Source: Arthrobacter sp. AK04
Lineage (GTDB): Bacteria > Actinomycetota > Actinomycetes > Actinomycetales > Micrococcaceae
Direction of reading: 5' to 3'
Assembly: GCF_021129155.1 (NCBI RefSeq)
Contig: NZ_JAJOMC010000001.1
Span: 124,001-188,000 of the forward strand
DNA: 64,000 bases
In this document: positions 35,742 to 45,356 of the stretch, one piece after another
How the letters are laid out: every line of letters starts with the position of its first letter
How positions within the stretch are numbered: the stretch's first letter is position 1
The notes under the pieces: generated by a model
Told to the model about the DNA's origin: nothing
Database searches by the model: none
Seen by the model: the letters and a program-made list of their open reading frames with translations, nothing else
Program-made: the position numbers and the translations under genes

Positions 35742-36926
35742 CTAGAAGCGGATCGCGTCAATCACCTTGATGCGGACGGCGACCAAGGCCGGGATGGCCC
35801 CGGCCAACGCTCCCACGAGGACCGCGGCGCCCAGTCCCAGCATCGCTGCTTCCAACGGAAACGCCGGATATTCAGTGAGGCCGGGCGCAACCCTGGCCTG
35901 GATCCAGGGATTCTTCACTACTGCCACGGACAGCATGACGCCGATGATTCCGGCTGCTGCAGTGGCCACGACGGATTCCATCATGACGCCGAGAAAGATC
36001 CGCTGGGATGTTGCACCGAAGCTGCGGCGGATGCCGATTTCCCGGACGCGGTACCGCACAGTGACCATGGAGATGTTCAGCATCCCAACCGCTCCCAGGA
36101 GGAGGACAAGTCCGGCTATGCCGCCTACGGCCAACTGGGCAGATTTGAGGGGGTCTCCGTTGCTGGCGTAGTCCATTCGGTCCACCTGGACCTGCATCCC
36201 CGGGAATTGCCGCTGAAGGTCGGAAGTGATGGCCAGTTTGAGCGGTTCGGCCTGGCTTTCCCCGACCCAGAATTTAAATTGTCCGAATCCACCCGCAGCG
36301 ATGCCTGCAGCCTCTGCAGCTCCCGTCAGCATAAAGGCCGACGGCGGTGCCTGCGGATGCTGATCAGGAACCACACCGATAATCACCGCGGTCGTCTTTT
36401 GTTGGCCAACCAGCTGGACTTTCGGATTCGACACAAGATTCGGCCGCCCGGCCGCGGTATAGAAGTTTTCTGAAACCACCAGCGCAGGAGCCAGCCGGTT
36501 TTCGTCATCGGCCGCAAACCAGCCGCCTTGGCGTACGTCCAAACGGTGAATCACTCCGTAGCCGGGATCCACGAGCTGGAGGTTCACCTGCTGGACGCCC
36601 TGGGGTGACTGGAAACCATGCTGCGCCTGGGTGTTGTGCGTGTAGTACGTGATGCCGTAGCGGTCTATGACACCCTGGTACGCAGTCTCCAGCTTCCCCT
36701 GGTCAGGCGGCACCGGTCCGTAGACCCCGATGCCGAGGGTCGCGGCCCGTCCGCCGTTTTGTTCCGACGAGGCCTTAAACCCCTCACGGGCCAGGTTTCC
36801 CAAGCCGACAACCGACGTCAGGGCTGCCACGGAAAGAGCTACGCCGACGAGTGCCAGCAGGATGCGGGTCTTGTTGATCCGCAGCTCCTGCCATGCCTCC
36901 ACGAGGGCGGAAATGATTCCCGTCAT
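35742..36926 (-). CDS. MacB/FtsX-type ABC transporter permease
   Basis: A 394-residue membrane protein with the MacB layout: N-terminal TM helix (about 20-45), a periplasmic-type extracytoplasmic domain of about 200 residues, then three TM helices with the FtsX motif YRVREIGIRRSFGATSQRIF. This family works as a mechanotransmitter rather than a classic transporter. It is the last gene of an adaptor-ATPase-permease operon and overlaps the ATPase gene by 4 bp. Substrate (peptide, lipid or antibiotic) unknown. Confidence 0.85.
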   Translation of the reverse strand: MTGIISALVEAWQELRINKTRILLALVGVALSVAALTSVVGLGNLAREGFKASSEQNGGRAATLGIGVYGPVPPDQGKLETAYQGVIDRYGITYYTHNTQAQHGFQSPQGVQQVNLQLVDPGYGVIHRLDVRQGGWFAADDENRLAPALVVSENFYTAAGRPNLVSNPKVQLVGQQKTTAVIIGVVPDQHPQAPPSAFMLTGAAEAAGIAAGGFGQFKFWVGESQAEPLKLAITSDLQRQFPGMQVQVDRMDYASNGDPLKSAQLAVGGIAGLVLLLGAVGMLNISMVTVRYRVREIGIRRSFGATSQRIFLGVMMESVVATAAAGIIGVMLSVAVVKNPWIQARVAPGLTEYPAFPLEAAMLGLGAAVLVGALAGAIPALVAVRIKVIDAIRF

Positions 36927-37630
36927 GCGCCCGCTCCCGCCGGTACCTCGGCAGCCGAAAGGACGCCCGCCTCGAGCCGGTAGCAGGCCCGGGCCAGGGC
37001 TGCGACATTGACGTCATGCGTGATGGTCACGAGCGCTGCACCGGACTCGGTGGCAACTTCATCCAGCAGGGCCATCACGGCTTGTCCTGTATCCACATCC
37101 AGCGCACCCGTCGGTTCGTCAGCCAGGATCAGCCGGGGACGCCGGACCAGGGCCCGGGCTATCGCGACCCGCTGCTGTTCACCGCCTGAAAGCATGTTCG
37201 GCAGCGTCTGGGCCCGGTGCGCCAGGCCCACCCGGTCAAGGATGTCCATGGCGAGCTCCTTGCGCCGCCAAAACTGGGCACCGCGGGCGTACAGCAAGGG
37301 TGTAATGACGTTGTCCAGGGCCGACCGCCCGGGCAGCAGGTTGAACTGCTGGAACACAAAGCCCACGGCTTCGCCGCGCAGCCTGGCCCGCTCAGCTTCA
37401 CCAAGCCGCTGTACCGGCATCCCCTGGAAGCTGAGTTCGCCGCTGGTGGGCAGGTCCAGGAGGCCCAGCAGGTTCAACAGGGTGGACTTGCCGCAGCCGG
37501 ACCGTCCCACCACTGCCGTATGGTCACCGCTGCGGACCGCAAGGTCCACGCCTCGAAGGATATGCAGTTCCTGGTCATCAGGAAGCAGCACCGTCCTGGT
37601 CACGCCTGTGAGGGCAACGAGTTCCTCCAA
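36923..37630 (-). CDS. MacB/LolD-type ABC transporter ATPase
   Basis: A 235-residue ATPase with Walker A VGRSGCGKST (about 41-50), Q-loop VGFVFQQFNLLPGRSALDNV (the FQ.FNLLP pattern is typical of LolD/MacB), signature LSGGEQQRVAIARAL, and Walker B LILADEPTGALD. The partner of the permease downstream; the adaptor gene ends 2 bp upstream. Confidence 0.9.
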   Translation of the reverse strand: MEELVALTGVTRTVLLPDDQELHILRGVDLAVRSGDHTAVVGRSGCGKSTLLNLLGLLDLPTSGELSFQGMPVQRLGEAERARLRGEAVGFVFQQFNLLPGRSALDNVITPLLYARGAQFWRRKELAMDILDRVGLAHRAQTLPNMLSGGEQQRVAIARALVRRPRLILADEPTGALDVDTGQAVMALLDEVATESGAALVTITHDVNVAALARACYRLEAGVLSAAEVPAGAGA

Positions 37631-37632
37631 GG

Positions 37633-38856
37633 TCAGCCGCCCATCGGAAAGACCGGACCACCGAACTGCGGTCCGGCGGGCATTTGCGCGGGTACACCGG
37701 GGATGAACTCAAGGACAGCTTCTCCCTCGGACAGCCCGGACACCACCTCAACCCTCGAACCGTCGTTGAGGCCCAGCTGGACTTTGCGCTGCTGGGGCTC
37801 ACCTGCTGGTCCGGCCGCAGGGCTTCCGCCCGCGGGGGCTGCATCGGCTGGCCTGCCGATCACAACGCCGCCCGCATTGGGGTTCATCTCAGCCCCGGCA
37901 AGCCAGACAATGCCTTCCTTGATACTCCCCTCCACCGAAGTGAGTGGAACGGTGACGACATTAACGGCCTCGCCGGCTGTGACGGTCATTGTGGCGCCGA
38001 GTCCGGCAAAAACTTCGATGTCCGTTGGGACGGGGCAGCTGAGGGTCCCCGTGGGTGTTCCCCCCGCTGCAGGAGTACCATCAGCCCCGGAGGGGCCAAT
38101 GGCTGCGGAAGGGACGGAGCGGGCGGCGCCTCCGGCCATGCCGCCCGCCACAGCGGCATCACCGTTGCCGCCGGCCATACTCTTGAGGTCCACGGAAGGG
38201 CAGGTGAAGGGAGCGGGCCCGCCAACCAGGGATATCTGGGCCGATCCCGGCTTTGCCAGCAGTCGGTACTGCTGGGCGGCGTCCACCGGGCCACTGACGG
38301 TAAAGGTCCCCGGGTCAATGGTGCCGGCATTTCCGCCCACGCTGACCTGCTGGTCGATGAGCACATCCAGGGTCCGCAAAGTGCCGGCGGCCGGGGCATT
38401 CACGTCGGAGTAGGTGTAGGCGGGGGCGGGCTGTGCGACGAGCGGCGCCCGGCTTCCGGCACCCCCTGCTTCGGACGGAGATGCCATCTCGGCAGCCTCA
38501 GGCGCCTGCCCCGAAGGCTGGACTTCCGTCCGAACCTGGTAAAGCGGATCCCCTGAAGCCACTTTTGCGCCGGTTTCCACGAAGATGTGTGTTACCACTC
38601 CGGCCACGGTGCTTCGTACAGCGACTGCCGGGTCGTTCTGGACAGTCGCTTTGATCTCGACCTTGTTCGTCACGGTAGCGCGCGTCGCCTGCACCACCGG
38701 CACGGCCACTTGCGCCCCCGGTGCAACAGCTGCCTGCTCCGGTGCCATGCCGTCCACGAATGCGATCTTGACTAAAGCGACTGCTATGGCGGCGAACACC
38801 GTCAACCACGCAGCCGGCAAAATGACACGCCTGAAAACCCTCATCACTGCCCCCAT
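37633..38856 (-). CDS. HlyD/MacA-like membrane-fusion adaptor
   Basis: A protein of about 407 residues with one N-terminal membrane anchor (RRVILPAAWLTVFAAIAVALV) followed by barrel-sandwich segments (VRSTVAGVVTHIFVETGAKV and NAPAAGTLRTLDVLIDQQVSVGG) and a C-terminal beta domain (RKVQLGLNDGSRVEVVSGLSEGEAV). A Gly/Ala/Ser-rich low-complexity stretch interrupts the middle. In Gram-positives such adaptors pair with MacB-like ABC proteins. Start chosen at 38856; ATG 38844 is nearly as good. Confidence 0.75.
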   Translation of the reverse strand: MGAVMRVFRRVILPAAWLTVFAAIAVALVKIAFVDGMAPEQAAVAPGAQVAVPVVQATRATVTNKVEIKATVQNDPAVAVRSTVAGVVTHIFVETGAKVASGDPLYQVRTEVQPSGQAPEAAEMASPSEAGGAGSRAPLVAQPAPAYTYSDVNAPAAGTLRTLDVLIDQQVSVGGNAGTIDPGTFTVSGPVDAAQQYRLLAKPGSAQISLVGGPAPFTCPSVDLKSMAGGNGDAAVAGGMAGGAARSVPSAAIGPSGADGTPAAGGTPTGTLSCPVPTDIEVFAGLGATMTVTAGEAVNVVTVPLTSVEGSIKEGIVWLAGAEMNPNAGGVVIGRPADAAPAGGSPAAGPAGEPQQRKVQLGLNDGSRVEVVSGLSEGEAVLEFIPGVPAQMPAGPQFGGPVFPMGG

Positions 38857-38955
38857 CAGTAACACCCCGGGCCACTGTGCCGGGAAATGCGTACTCAGCA
38901 TATAGCGAGGCCGGCTGGCGGCCGGCAGGAAGCCGGCTCTGCAGTGTTGTAGTTT

Positions 38956-40050
38956 TCAGCCGCTCCCAAGTGCTGAACCGGGGCCATCCGTGGGGTTCTC
39001 CCAGGTTTCATAGACGGATACGGCCGCGGCCTTGACCACCAGGTGCACCGTCATTCCCGGCACCAGCCCCAGGTCCGTCAAAGCGGCCGGCGTGATGTCA
39101 GCTGCCAGCCCGCCGCCCCGCACCCGGATCTGGTCCGCATGCGGCTCCAGGTCCGTGATGCACACCGCGAAGGAGTTCCGGGGGCTGCCGTGGGCGTCGG
39201 TGACGAACACCGAAACGGCCGACGGCGGGAACACGGCCACTGCGGGCTGGCCGGCGGGGACGGGGTCCTCGCTGTGCCCGGCAATGTGCAGGCCCTGGCC
39301 GGTCAGGATGCCGTCCCCGGCAGCCGTTCCAGTGACGAAATTGAGGCCGGCCAGCCCGGCCGCGAACGCGCTGCGCGGCTGCTGCAGGACCTGCCGGGTG
39401 GGGCCTTCCTCTGCTATCCGGCCGCTTTCCAGGATGACCACCCTGTCGGCGAGCATCAGGGCGTCCAGGACATCGTGGGTGATGATGAGGGCCGGCCGGT
39501 CCGCCAGGACACGCTTGAGCAGGCGCCGGAGCAGCGGGGCCGAATGGATGTCCAGCGCGGCCATCGGTTCGTCCAGGAGGAGGAGCCCGGGATCCGCGGC
39601 GAGTGCGCGGGCCACCGCCACGCGCTGCGCCTGTCCGCCGGAGAGTTCGGCGGGACGGCGGTCCGCAAGGTCCCCAGCCTCAACGTCGGTGAGCCACCGC
39701 ACCGCCTGCTGCATTGCCTGGCGCTTCGGCGTCCCCGCGCTTCGCGGCCCGAAGGCCACGTTCTCAGCGCCGGTGAGGTGCGGAAAGAGCAGCGGCTCCT
39801 GGGCCAGCAGCGCGGTCCCGCGGCGATGGGGAGCGGTCCACCGCGGCTGCCCTTCGCCCAGGCGGAACAGCGTCCGGCCGTCCAGCTGGGCCTGCCCCCT
39901 GTCCGGCCGCACCAGCCCGGCGATGACCGAGAGCAGGGTGGACTTGCCGGCACCGTTGGGACCCATCACGGCAACCGTCTCGGTGGGGCCGAGCGAAAGG
40001 GCGACGTCGAAACCGCGCCCGGCCAGGGCTGCCTGGAACGAGAACGTCAC
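38956..40050 (-). CDS. modC: molybdate ABC transporter ATPase
   Basis: A 364-residue ATPase: Walker [10 protein letters not shown], signature [17 protein letters not shown], Walker [13 protein letters not shown], and a C-terminal TOBE/Mop domain (about 285-350). The context of modB and modA directly upstream, all overlapping, makes molybdate (or tungstate) the substrate. Its start overlaps the modB stop by 4 bp. Confidence 0.88.
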   Translation of the reverse strand: MTFSFQAALAGRGFDVALSLGPTETVAVMGPNGAGKSTLLSVIAGLVRPDRGQAQLDGRTLFRLGEGQPRWTAPHRRGTALLAQEPLLFPHLTGAENVAFGPRSAGTPKRQAMQQAVRWLTDVEAGDLADRRPAELSGGQAQRVAVARALAADPGLLLLDEPMAALDIHSAPLLRRLLKRVLADRPALIITHDVLDALMLADRVVILESGRIAEEGPTRQVLQQPRSAFAAGLAGLNFVTGTAAGDGILTGQGLHIAGHSEDPVPAGQPAVAVFPPSAVSVFVTDAHGSPRNSFAVCITDLEPHADQIRVRGGGLAADITPAALTDLGLVPGMTVHLVVKAAAVSVYETWENPTDGPGSALGSG

Positions 40051-40943
40051 GGAACGCCCCCGCCCGCGCCGGCAGCCGTCGTCGGCCGCTCCCCCGAAGC
40101 CTGCTGGTTTCGCACCTTCCCGCCCGGGCGCCGGTAGGCCAGGGCCACCACCGCGATGGCCACCGCCACCAGAACCAGGGAAAGCGCGACGGCGGCGTCC
40201 GGGTCAGTTTCGCGCTGCAGGTAGATTTCGAGCGGCAGTGTCCGGGTCACCCCCTGCAGGCTGCCCGCGAACGTCAGCGTGGCACCGAATTCGCCGAGGC
40301 TCCGGGCGAAGGAGAGGACCGCCCCGGAGGCCAACCCCGGCAGGACCAGCGGGAGCGTGACGCGCCGGAAGACCGTTCCGGGTGATGCCCCCAGCGTCGC
40401 CGCCACCGCCTCATACCGTTGGCCGCCGGTCCGGAGGGCGCCTTCGAGGCTGACCACCAGGAACGGCAGGGCCACGAATGTCTGGGCCAGCACCACGGCA
40501 GTGGTTGAAAACGCGATCTGCAGTCCCAGTACCTCGATCGCCCCACCCAGGAGTCCCTGCCGGCCGAACGTGTACAGGAGGGCGATGCCTCCCACCACCG
40601 GCGGCAGGACCAAAGGGAGCAGCACCAGCGCGCGCAGGATCCCCAGCAGGGGAAACCTGCCGCGGGCCAGGACCACCGCAAGCGGAACCCCAAGCACGAT
40701 GCAAAGGGCGGTGCTGGCCGCTGCCGTGCGGAGGCTCAGGCCCAGCGCTGCCAGGGCTGGACCGGAGGTGACCAGAGGGATGAAGTTGGCCCAGTTGACC
40801 CGTGCCACCATCGCCACGAGCGGGAGGACCACCACCAGGGCAGCCAGGACTGCCAGCGCATACAGCCAGCGGGGAACGCCGGTGTACCCCGGGCGGCCGG
40901 CCTGCCAGCCAGCCATCTTGTGCCCAACGGGTGCGCTACGCAT
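40047..40943 (-). CDS. modB: molybdate ABC transporter permease
   Basis: A 298-residue membrane protein with about six TM helices and the EAA loop [26 protein letters not shown] plus the [17 protein letters not shown] region typical of ModB. ATG 40943 overlaps the modA stop (TAATG), which sets the start; a longer frame upstream runs through modA out of frame and is not coding. Confidence 0.9.
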   Translation of the reverse strand: MRSAPVGHKMAGWQAGRPGYTGVPRWLYALAVLAALVVVLPLVAMVARVNWANFIPLVTSGPALAALGLSLRTAAASTALCIVLGVPLAVVLARGRFPLLGILRALVLLPLVLPPVVGGIALLYTFGRQGLLGGAIEVLGLQIAFSTTAVVLAQTFVALPFLVVSLEGALRTGGQRYEAVAATLGASPGTVFRRVTLPLVLPGLASGAVLSFARSLGEFGATLTFAGSLQGVTRTLPLEIYLQRETDPDAAVALSLVLVAVAIAVVALAYRRPGGKVRNQQASGERPTTAAGAGGGVP

Positions 40944-41704
40944 TATGTGGTCCCAGGTCCGAAGCCTGCCGACGCCAGGACCTCCTGGCCTTCGGGTCCG
41001 GCTACGAATTCCAGGAATTTGGCGGCCGCGGCTTTGTTGCCGCTGCCGGCCAGCACGGCCGCCGGATAGGGGTTCACGGCAGCCGCTGCCTCGGGGAACG
41101 GGACGTTCTCCACCCTGCTGCCGGCTGACCGGACATCCGTGACGTAGACAAGCCCTGCATCCGCTTCCCCGGAGGTGACCTTGCCCAGGACGTCCGTCAC
41201 GGAATTTTCCTCGCTGACCGGGCTGAGGACGGTTCCGGTGCTGCCTGCCACCCTGGCCGCAGCTGCCCCGCAGGGCACTTGCCTGGCGCAGGCCACAAGC
41301 CTGGTACCGGTCCTGCCCAGGTCCGCGAAGGAGCGGATGCCTGCCGGGTTTCCTGCCGGGACTGCGATGGCCAGGGTGTTGGTGGCCACAACGCGCGGTT
41401 CGCCGTCCACCAGGCCGGCCTCCTGAACCGTTGCCATGGTGCCGGCATCCGCCGATGCGAAGACATCCGCCGGCGCCCCCTGGCTGACCTGGGCGGCCAG
41501 GTCCGCTGACCCCGCGAAGCTGAGGGTGACGGTGGTGCCCGGGTTCTCCCCTTCGAAGCGTTCGGCGATCTCGGTGAAGCTGCCCTTGAGCGAGGCCGCC
41601 GCGAACACAGTGAGCGTACTGCTGCCACTGCCGGTGCACCCGGCCAGCGTGCCGGCCAACAGTACCGCCAGCAGCAGCGCCGTCAGTTTTTGTTTCCCCG
41701 TCAC
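40943..41704 (-). CDS. modA: molybdate-binding lipoprotein
   Basis: A 253-residue lipoprotein: signal [20 protein letters not shown] with an LAGC lipobox, then the ModA motifs [65 protein letters not shown]. The start is GTG at 41704, overlapping the regulator's stop (GTGA), so the genes are coupled. Delivers oxyanion to ModBC. Confidence 0.92.
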   Translation of the reverse strand: MTGKQKLTALLLAVLLAGTLAGCTGSGSSTLTVFAAASLKGSFTEIAERFEGENPGTTVTLSFAGSADLAAQVSQGAPADVFASADAGTMATVQEAGLVDGEPRVVATNTLAIAVPAGNPAGIRSFADLGRTGTRLVACARQVPCGAAAARVAGSTGTVLSPVSEENSVTDVLGKVTSGEADAGLVYVTDVRSAGSRVENVPFPEAAAAVNPYPAAVLAGSGNKAAAAKFLEFVAGPEGQEVLASAGFGPGTT

Positions 41705-42108
41705 AGCGCCTTGCCCCGCGGCGTTTCGATGATGACCGTGGTGGCCTTGACCACCGCGGTGGCCACAGAGCCGGGCTCCAGCCCCATCTCCCGCACGGCC
41801 TCGCTGCTCATCAGCGACACCACCCGGAAAGGGCCGCACTGCAGTTCCACCTGGGCCATGACCTTGTCTGCGGTGATGCTGGTGACCAGGCCCACGAACC
41901 GGTTGCGGGCGGAGCTGCCCGTGCGGTGGGGATCGTCCGGAAGCTGCGCCAGCTTCTGCGCGTGCCGGGCCAGCTCCAGGCCGTCCACCGCCAGCCGGCC
42001 GGCGTCGTCCCTGCGTGGTGTCAGGCTCCCGTTCTCCGTCCAGCGGCGGACGGTATCGTCGCTGACGCCCAGGAACCGGGCGGCCTCGGCCACGCGGATA
42101 ATAGTCAT
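41701..42108 (-). CDS. HTH-TOBE molybdate-responsive regulator/binding protein
   Basis: A 135-residue protein. Residues 1-55 form a MerR/excisionase-type helix-turn-helix ([19 protein letters not shown]); residues about 70-132 are a TOBE/Mop molybdate-binding domain ([20 protein letters not shown]). This combines in short form the two parts of E. coli ModE with a different HTH type, and is likely the operon's molybdate sensor. First gene of the mod operon. Inverted GCATC/GATGC-rich repeats just upstream (42131-42171) are its plausible operator. Confidence 0.8.
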   Translation of the reverse strand: MTIIRVAEAARFLGVSDDTVRRWTENGSLTPRRDDAGRLAVDGLELARHAQKLAQLPDDPHRTGSSARNRFVGLVTSITADKVMAQVELQCGPFRVVSLMSSEAVREMGLEPGSVATAVVKATTVIIETPRGKAL

Positions 42109-42130
42109 GGGGCAACTCTAGTCCGCACTT

Positions 42131-42171
42131 GCGGAAGATGCAGGAGTTTGTTTCCGCATCTCCGGATGCGG
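42131..42171. promoter_or_regulatory. candidate operator of the mod operon
   Basis: CCGCATC-TCCG-GATGCGG (42154-42171) is a 7-bp inverted repeat, and GCGGAAGATGC at 42131-42141 is a related half. It lies 20-60 bp upstream of the regulator's start. Weak evidence beyond symmetry and position. Confidence 0.35.
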
Positions 42172-42361
42172 TGTTCGCGCTACTGGCCTCCCTGGACTGT
42201 AGGGCCCGCTGCACTTCGAGGCCGGCGTGCGTTCCCGCCCAGTTGCCTGCCCCGACACGCACAATCTGACGGCGCGCCGGTGCGGAAACCGGCTGCCGCC
42301 ACCGAGTAACCGGGCAGGAGCGCACCGCCTCCGCACGGCACAGCCCCACTAGACTTCCCCC

Positions 42362-43231
42362 ATGGCCATCTTCATCGACCCGCCGCTGTGGCCTGCGCAC
42401 GGAACCCACTTCTCCCACCTCGTTTCGGATGAGTCACTGGAGGAGCTGCACGTGTTCGCAGCCGCGGCCGGCATCCCGGAGCGGGCGTTCGACGGCGACC
42501 ACTACGACGTCCCGGAGCGCCGCTTTGAGGACCTGGTGGCGGCCGGTGCCGTTCCCGTCGAAGCCCGGATCCTGGTCCGCAAGCTGATAGCCAGCGGCCT
42601 CCGCATCCCCGCCCGCCGGCGCAACAAATCGTTGAAGGTTCCGCTGCTGAACCGCTGGAACACAGTCATGCCCGGCCATGACGCCCTCTTCCTGGACCTC
42701 CTGGACCGCTGGAGCGAACCGCACCGCCGCTATCACGGCTGCACCCACCTGCTGTCGGTCCTCGAATCCCTGGACCTGCTCACCGATCCAGCCGACCCGC
42801 CGCGCACGGTCCTGCTGGCGGCCTGGTTCCACGACTCCGTTTACCGCGGGGTGGCCGGCCAGGATGAGGAGGAGTCCGCCCGCCTGGCCGAAGAGCGCCT
42901 GCTGGCGGCAGGGCTTCCGGAGGCGGAGGCGTATGAGGTGGGGCGGCTTGTCCGGCTGACCTCGGACCACCGGCCGGAACAAGGGGACGACGACGGCGCC
43001 CTCCTCTGCGACGCCGACCTTTCCGTCCTGGGCGGGGAACCTGGGGAGTACGCGCGCTACGTTGCCGCCGTCCGCCAGGATTACGCGCACATTGGTGACG
43101 CCGACTTCGCAGCCGGACGCGCCGCCGTCGTGCGCCGCCTGCTGGAACTGGACCCGCTGTTCCACAGCGGCAGGGCAAAGGAGCTGTGGCTGGACGCCGC
43201 GCACCGCAACTTGAAAGGCGAACTGGCGTGA
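42362..43231 (+). CDS. DUF4031-HD domain fusion protein
   Basis: A 289-residue two-part protein. Residues 1-about 90 match the DUF4031 pattern (MAIFIDPPLWPAHGTHFSHL, then GDHYDVPERRF). Residues about 100-285 are a predicted HD-type metal-dependent phosphohydrolase (RRYHGCTHLLSVL, AAWFHDSVY with the HD pair, LLCDADLSVLG). The HD part resembles small predicted HD hydrolases of bacteria; substrate unknown. GTGA overlap with the ComB-like gene. Confidence 0.75.
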   Translation: MAIFIDPPLWPAHGTHFSHLVSDESLEELHVFAAAAGIPERAFDGDHYDVPERRFEDLVAAGAVPVEARILVRKLIASGLRIPARRRNKSLKVPLLNRWNTVMPGHDALFLDLLDRWSEPHRRYHGCTHLLSVLESLDLLTDPADPPRTVLLAAWFHDSVYRGVAGQDEEESARLAEERLLAAGLPEAEAYEVGRLVRLTSDHRPEQGDDDGALLCDADLSVLGGEPGEYARYVAAVRQDYAHIGDADFAAGRAAVVRRLLELDPLFHSGRAKELWLDAAHRNLKGELA

Positions 43232-44037
43232 ACGCATCCCCCTCCAACCCCCGCCACACCGTGACAGCAAGCGCGGCGCACCGGCAGCTGCCCTCCACGG
43301 TCCGGATGGAGTGGGGGCTCGACGGCGCCAGGACAGTAGCGTCCGGCGCCGACCTTGCCGTGGTGGTGGACGTCCTGTCCTTCACCACGTGCGTCAGCGT
43401 TGCCCTGGACCGGGGCGCTGAGGTTTTCCCTTTTCCCTGGAAGGACACCGGCGCCGAGGACTTCGCCGCACACCACGGCGCCCAGCTGGCCGGCCCCCGC
43501 GATGGGGGCGGTCTCAGCCTCTCCCCCGCGAGCATCCGGGCGGCGGCATCATTGGACCGGGTGGTCCTGCCGTCACCGAATGGTTCCGCGCTGTGCCATG
43601 ACCTGGCCGGCGACGTCCCGCTGGTCGCCGCCGTGAGCCTCCGCAACGCCGCGGCCACCGCGGAGTGGGTGGCCGCGAACCTCCCGGCGGATGCCGTCAT
43701 CGCGGTGGTTGCCGCCGGGGAGCGCTGGCCCGGGGGCGGCCTCCGCCCCGCCGTGGAAGACCAGATCGGCGCAGGCGCGTTCATCGCGGGCCTGGTGGCC
43801 GCGGGTAAGGGCGGCTACGAGCCCGAAGATGGCAGGCACGGCTACTCGCCGGAGGCGGTGGCTGCCATGGCCGCCTTTGAAGCAGCGGAGCCGCGCCTTC
43901 GCGAGATGCTCCACGGCTGTTCCAGCGGCCGTGAACTCGCCGGCGGGGGTTATGGGGCCGACGTCGACATCGCCGCCGAGCTGGACTGCAGCGACGCCGT
44001 GGCCCTCCTGGTCAACGGGGTCTTTAGTCCCCGCTGA
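43228..44037 (+). CDS. 2-phosphosulfolactate phosphatase-family (ComB-like) protein
   Basis: A 269-residue protein of the ComB fold: AVVVDVLSFTTCVSVAL (metal Asp near the start), SPNGSALCHD, AAVSLRNAAATAEWV, VVAAGERWPGG and LRPAVEDQIGAG are the conserved blocks. ComB in archaea makes sulfolactate for coenzyme M; bacteria with no coenzyme M have homologues of unknown role, so the family label should not be read as function. GTG start coupled to the HD gene. Confidence 0.8.
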   Translation: MNASPSNPRHTVTASAAHRQLPSTVRMEWGLDGARTVASGADLAVVVDVLSFTTCVSVALDRGAEVFPFPWKDTGAEDFAAHHGAQLAGPRDGGGLSLSPASIRAAASLDRVVLPSPNGSALCHDLAGDVPLVAAVSLRNAAATAEWVAANLPADAVIAVVAAGERWPGGGLRPAVEDQIGAGAFIAGLVAAGKGGYEPEDGRHGYSPEAVAAMAAFEAAEPRLREMLHGCSSGRELAGGGYGADVDIAAELDCSDAVALLVNGVFSPR

Positions 44038-44114
44038 CCGGTGCTGTCAGCGGGCTGGCCTCCACAGGGAGGCTGGCGCCCAGGCCGGCAGGCGAAATGG
44101 CCGGCAGCTCCCGC

Positions 44115-44516
44115 CTACCGGTAGGTGGAGACGAACGGCTGGCTGGTGGGCACGATCTGCTTGCCGAGCGGCATCAGGGACACCGGAATGAGCTTCAGGT
44201 TGGCGATGGCCAGCGGGATGCCAATGATGGTCACTGCCATGGCGAAAGCGGTGACCACGTGCCCGATCGCGATCCAGATGCCCGCCACCAGCAACCAGAT
44301 CACGTTGCCGAGCAGCGGGAAGACGCCTGTACCGCCCGGCTTGTCCACCACCGTCCGGCCGAAGGGCCAGAGGGTGTACGCGGCGATCCGGAACGAGGCG
44401 ATGCCCCAGGGGATGGTGATGATCAGCAGGCAGCAGATGACACCGGCCGCGAAATAACCCAGCGCGAGCCAGAACCCGCCAAAAACAAGCCAGATGATGT
44501 TGAGCAGTGTCTTCAT
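44115..44516 (-). CDS. YccF-domain membrane protein
   Basis: A 133-residue protein with two repeated YccF units, each a pair of hydrophobic segments: NIIWLVFGGFWLALGYFAAG and, in the second unit, NVIWLLVAGIWIAIGHVVTA, each followed by an IPxGIA/IPLAIA motif. Uncharacterised inner-membrane protein. Separated from trpF upstream by a strong hairpin. Confidence 0.85.
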   Translation of the reverse strand: MKTLLNIIWLVFGGFWLALGYFAAGVICCLLIITIPWGIASFRIAAYTLWPFGRTVVDKPGGTGVFPLLGNVIWLLVAGIWIAIGHVVTAFAMAVTIIGIPLAIANLKLIPVSLMPLGKQIVPTSQPFVSTYR

Positions 44517-44544
44517 CTATCCATTGTGCCCCGGAGTCTCCTGC

Positions 44545-44574
44545 GGGCAGCTCAGGGGCTTCCCTGAGCTGCCC
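44545..44574 (-). terminator. hairpin terminator after trpF
   Basis: Perfect 13-bp stem (GGGCAGCTCAGGG at 44545-44557 with 44562-44574) and a GCTT tetraloop, about 50 bp after the trpF stop in the transcript. No T-tract. Confidence 0.7.
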
Positions 44575-44624
44575 CTGAACGCTGGAATGCTGTCTGGCGG
44601 AAACGCAGGCTGGAGGAATGCTGG

Positions 44625-45236
44625 CTAGACCCTGGATTCGGCTTTCGCTGCCTGCACGAAAGCCCGGACCTTGGCCAGGTCCTTGACGCCGCGGGAAACC
44701 TCAACACCGGAAGAAACGTCCACTCCCCAGGCGTGGGCCGCAGCTGACGCTGTCCCAACGTTTTCCGGATCCAGGCCGCCGGCCAGCAGCCAGTTGCGGC
44801 CCTGGAGGACGGGAAGTTCGGCCACGGAGGCGTAATCCCAGGCCTCGCCCGAGCCGGGAACGGCGGCGTCGATCAGGAGCAGGTCCTCACCCCAGTCCGC
44901 CAGTTCCTCCGGGGTGGCATCCAAGGTGACGGCCCTGACCAGCTTCATGCCGGCGTCGTGCACGGTGGCAACGTCCCCGCGGGTGCGCGTGCCGTGCAGC
45001 TGGATCCATTCCAGCCCGGCGGCGCGGGCGATGGCAACGGCGTCAACAACGGGCTCGTCGCGGAACACTCCGACAGGCAAAACCCGTTCCGGCACCTCAG
45101 CCAGCAGGGCCGATGCCTGCGAGGGCGAGACGACGCGGGGGCTGGCGGTGAGGACGAAACCCACCGCATCCGCTCCGGCGCCCACAGCTTCGCGAACAGA
45201 TTCTGGCGTGCTGAGACCACACACTTTGACGAACAT
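44625..45236 (-). CDS. trpF: phosphoribosylanthranilate isomerase
   Basis: Third step of tryptophan synthesis. The 203-residue TIM barrel has the catalytic Cys in VKVCGLSTP, LDATPEELADWGEDLLLID with the general-acid Asp, and the phosphate-binding LAGGLDPENV and GVDVSSGVE. ATG 45236 has AAGGAG 7 bases upstream and the family-typical start. It stands alone, away from other trp genes, as is common in actinobacteria. Confidence 0.94.
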   Translation of the reverse strand: MFVKVCGLSTPESVREAVGAGADAVGFVLTASPRVVSPSQASALLAEVPERVLPVGVFRDEPVVDAVAIARAAGLEWIQLHGTRTRGDVATVHDAGMKLVRAVTLDATPEELADWGEDLLLIDAAVPGSGEAWDYASVAELPVLQGRNWLLAGGLDPENVGTASAAAHAWGVDVSSGVEVSRGVKDLAKVRAFVQAAKAESRV

Positions 45237-45356
45237 TCCCGGCTCCTTCAGGCTGTTTTCGTGTTGTCCCCCCGGAGGAGAGTAGCAGGGAAGGATGGGA
45301 GCTGCCGACACCTGCTGCCTGCTCCTGCCTGTGGGGCGGGCAACTAGGCTGGGCAA

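Noticed and set aside
38910..38937. GCCGGCT/AGCCGGC repeat as terminator between modC and the adaptor gene
   Set aside because: Only 7 bp with a loose loop and GCCGGC-rich background; too weak to call.
40944..41639. N-terminal extension of the modB frame into modA
   Set aside because: It is out of frame with modA, Gly/Arg-rich and without motifs; the TAATG overlap fixes the true modB start at 40943.
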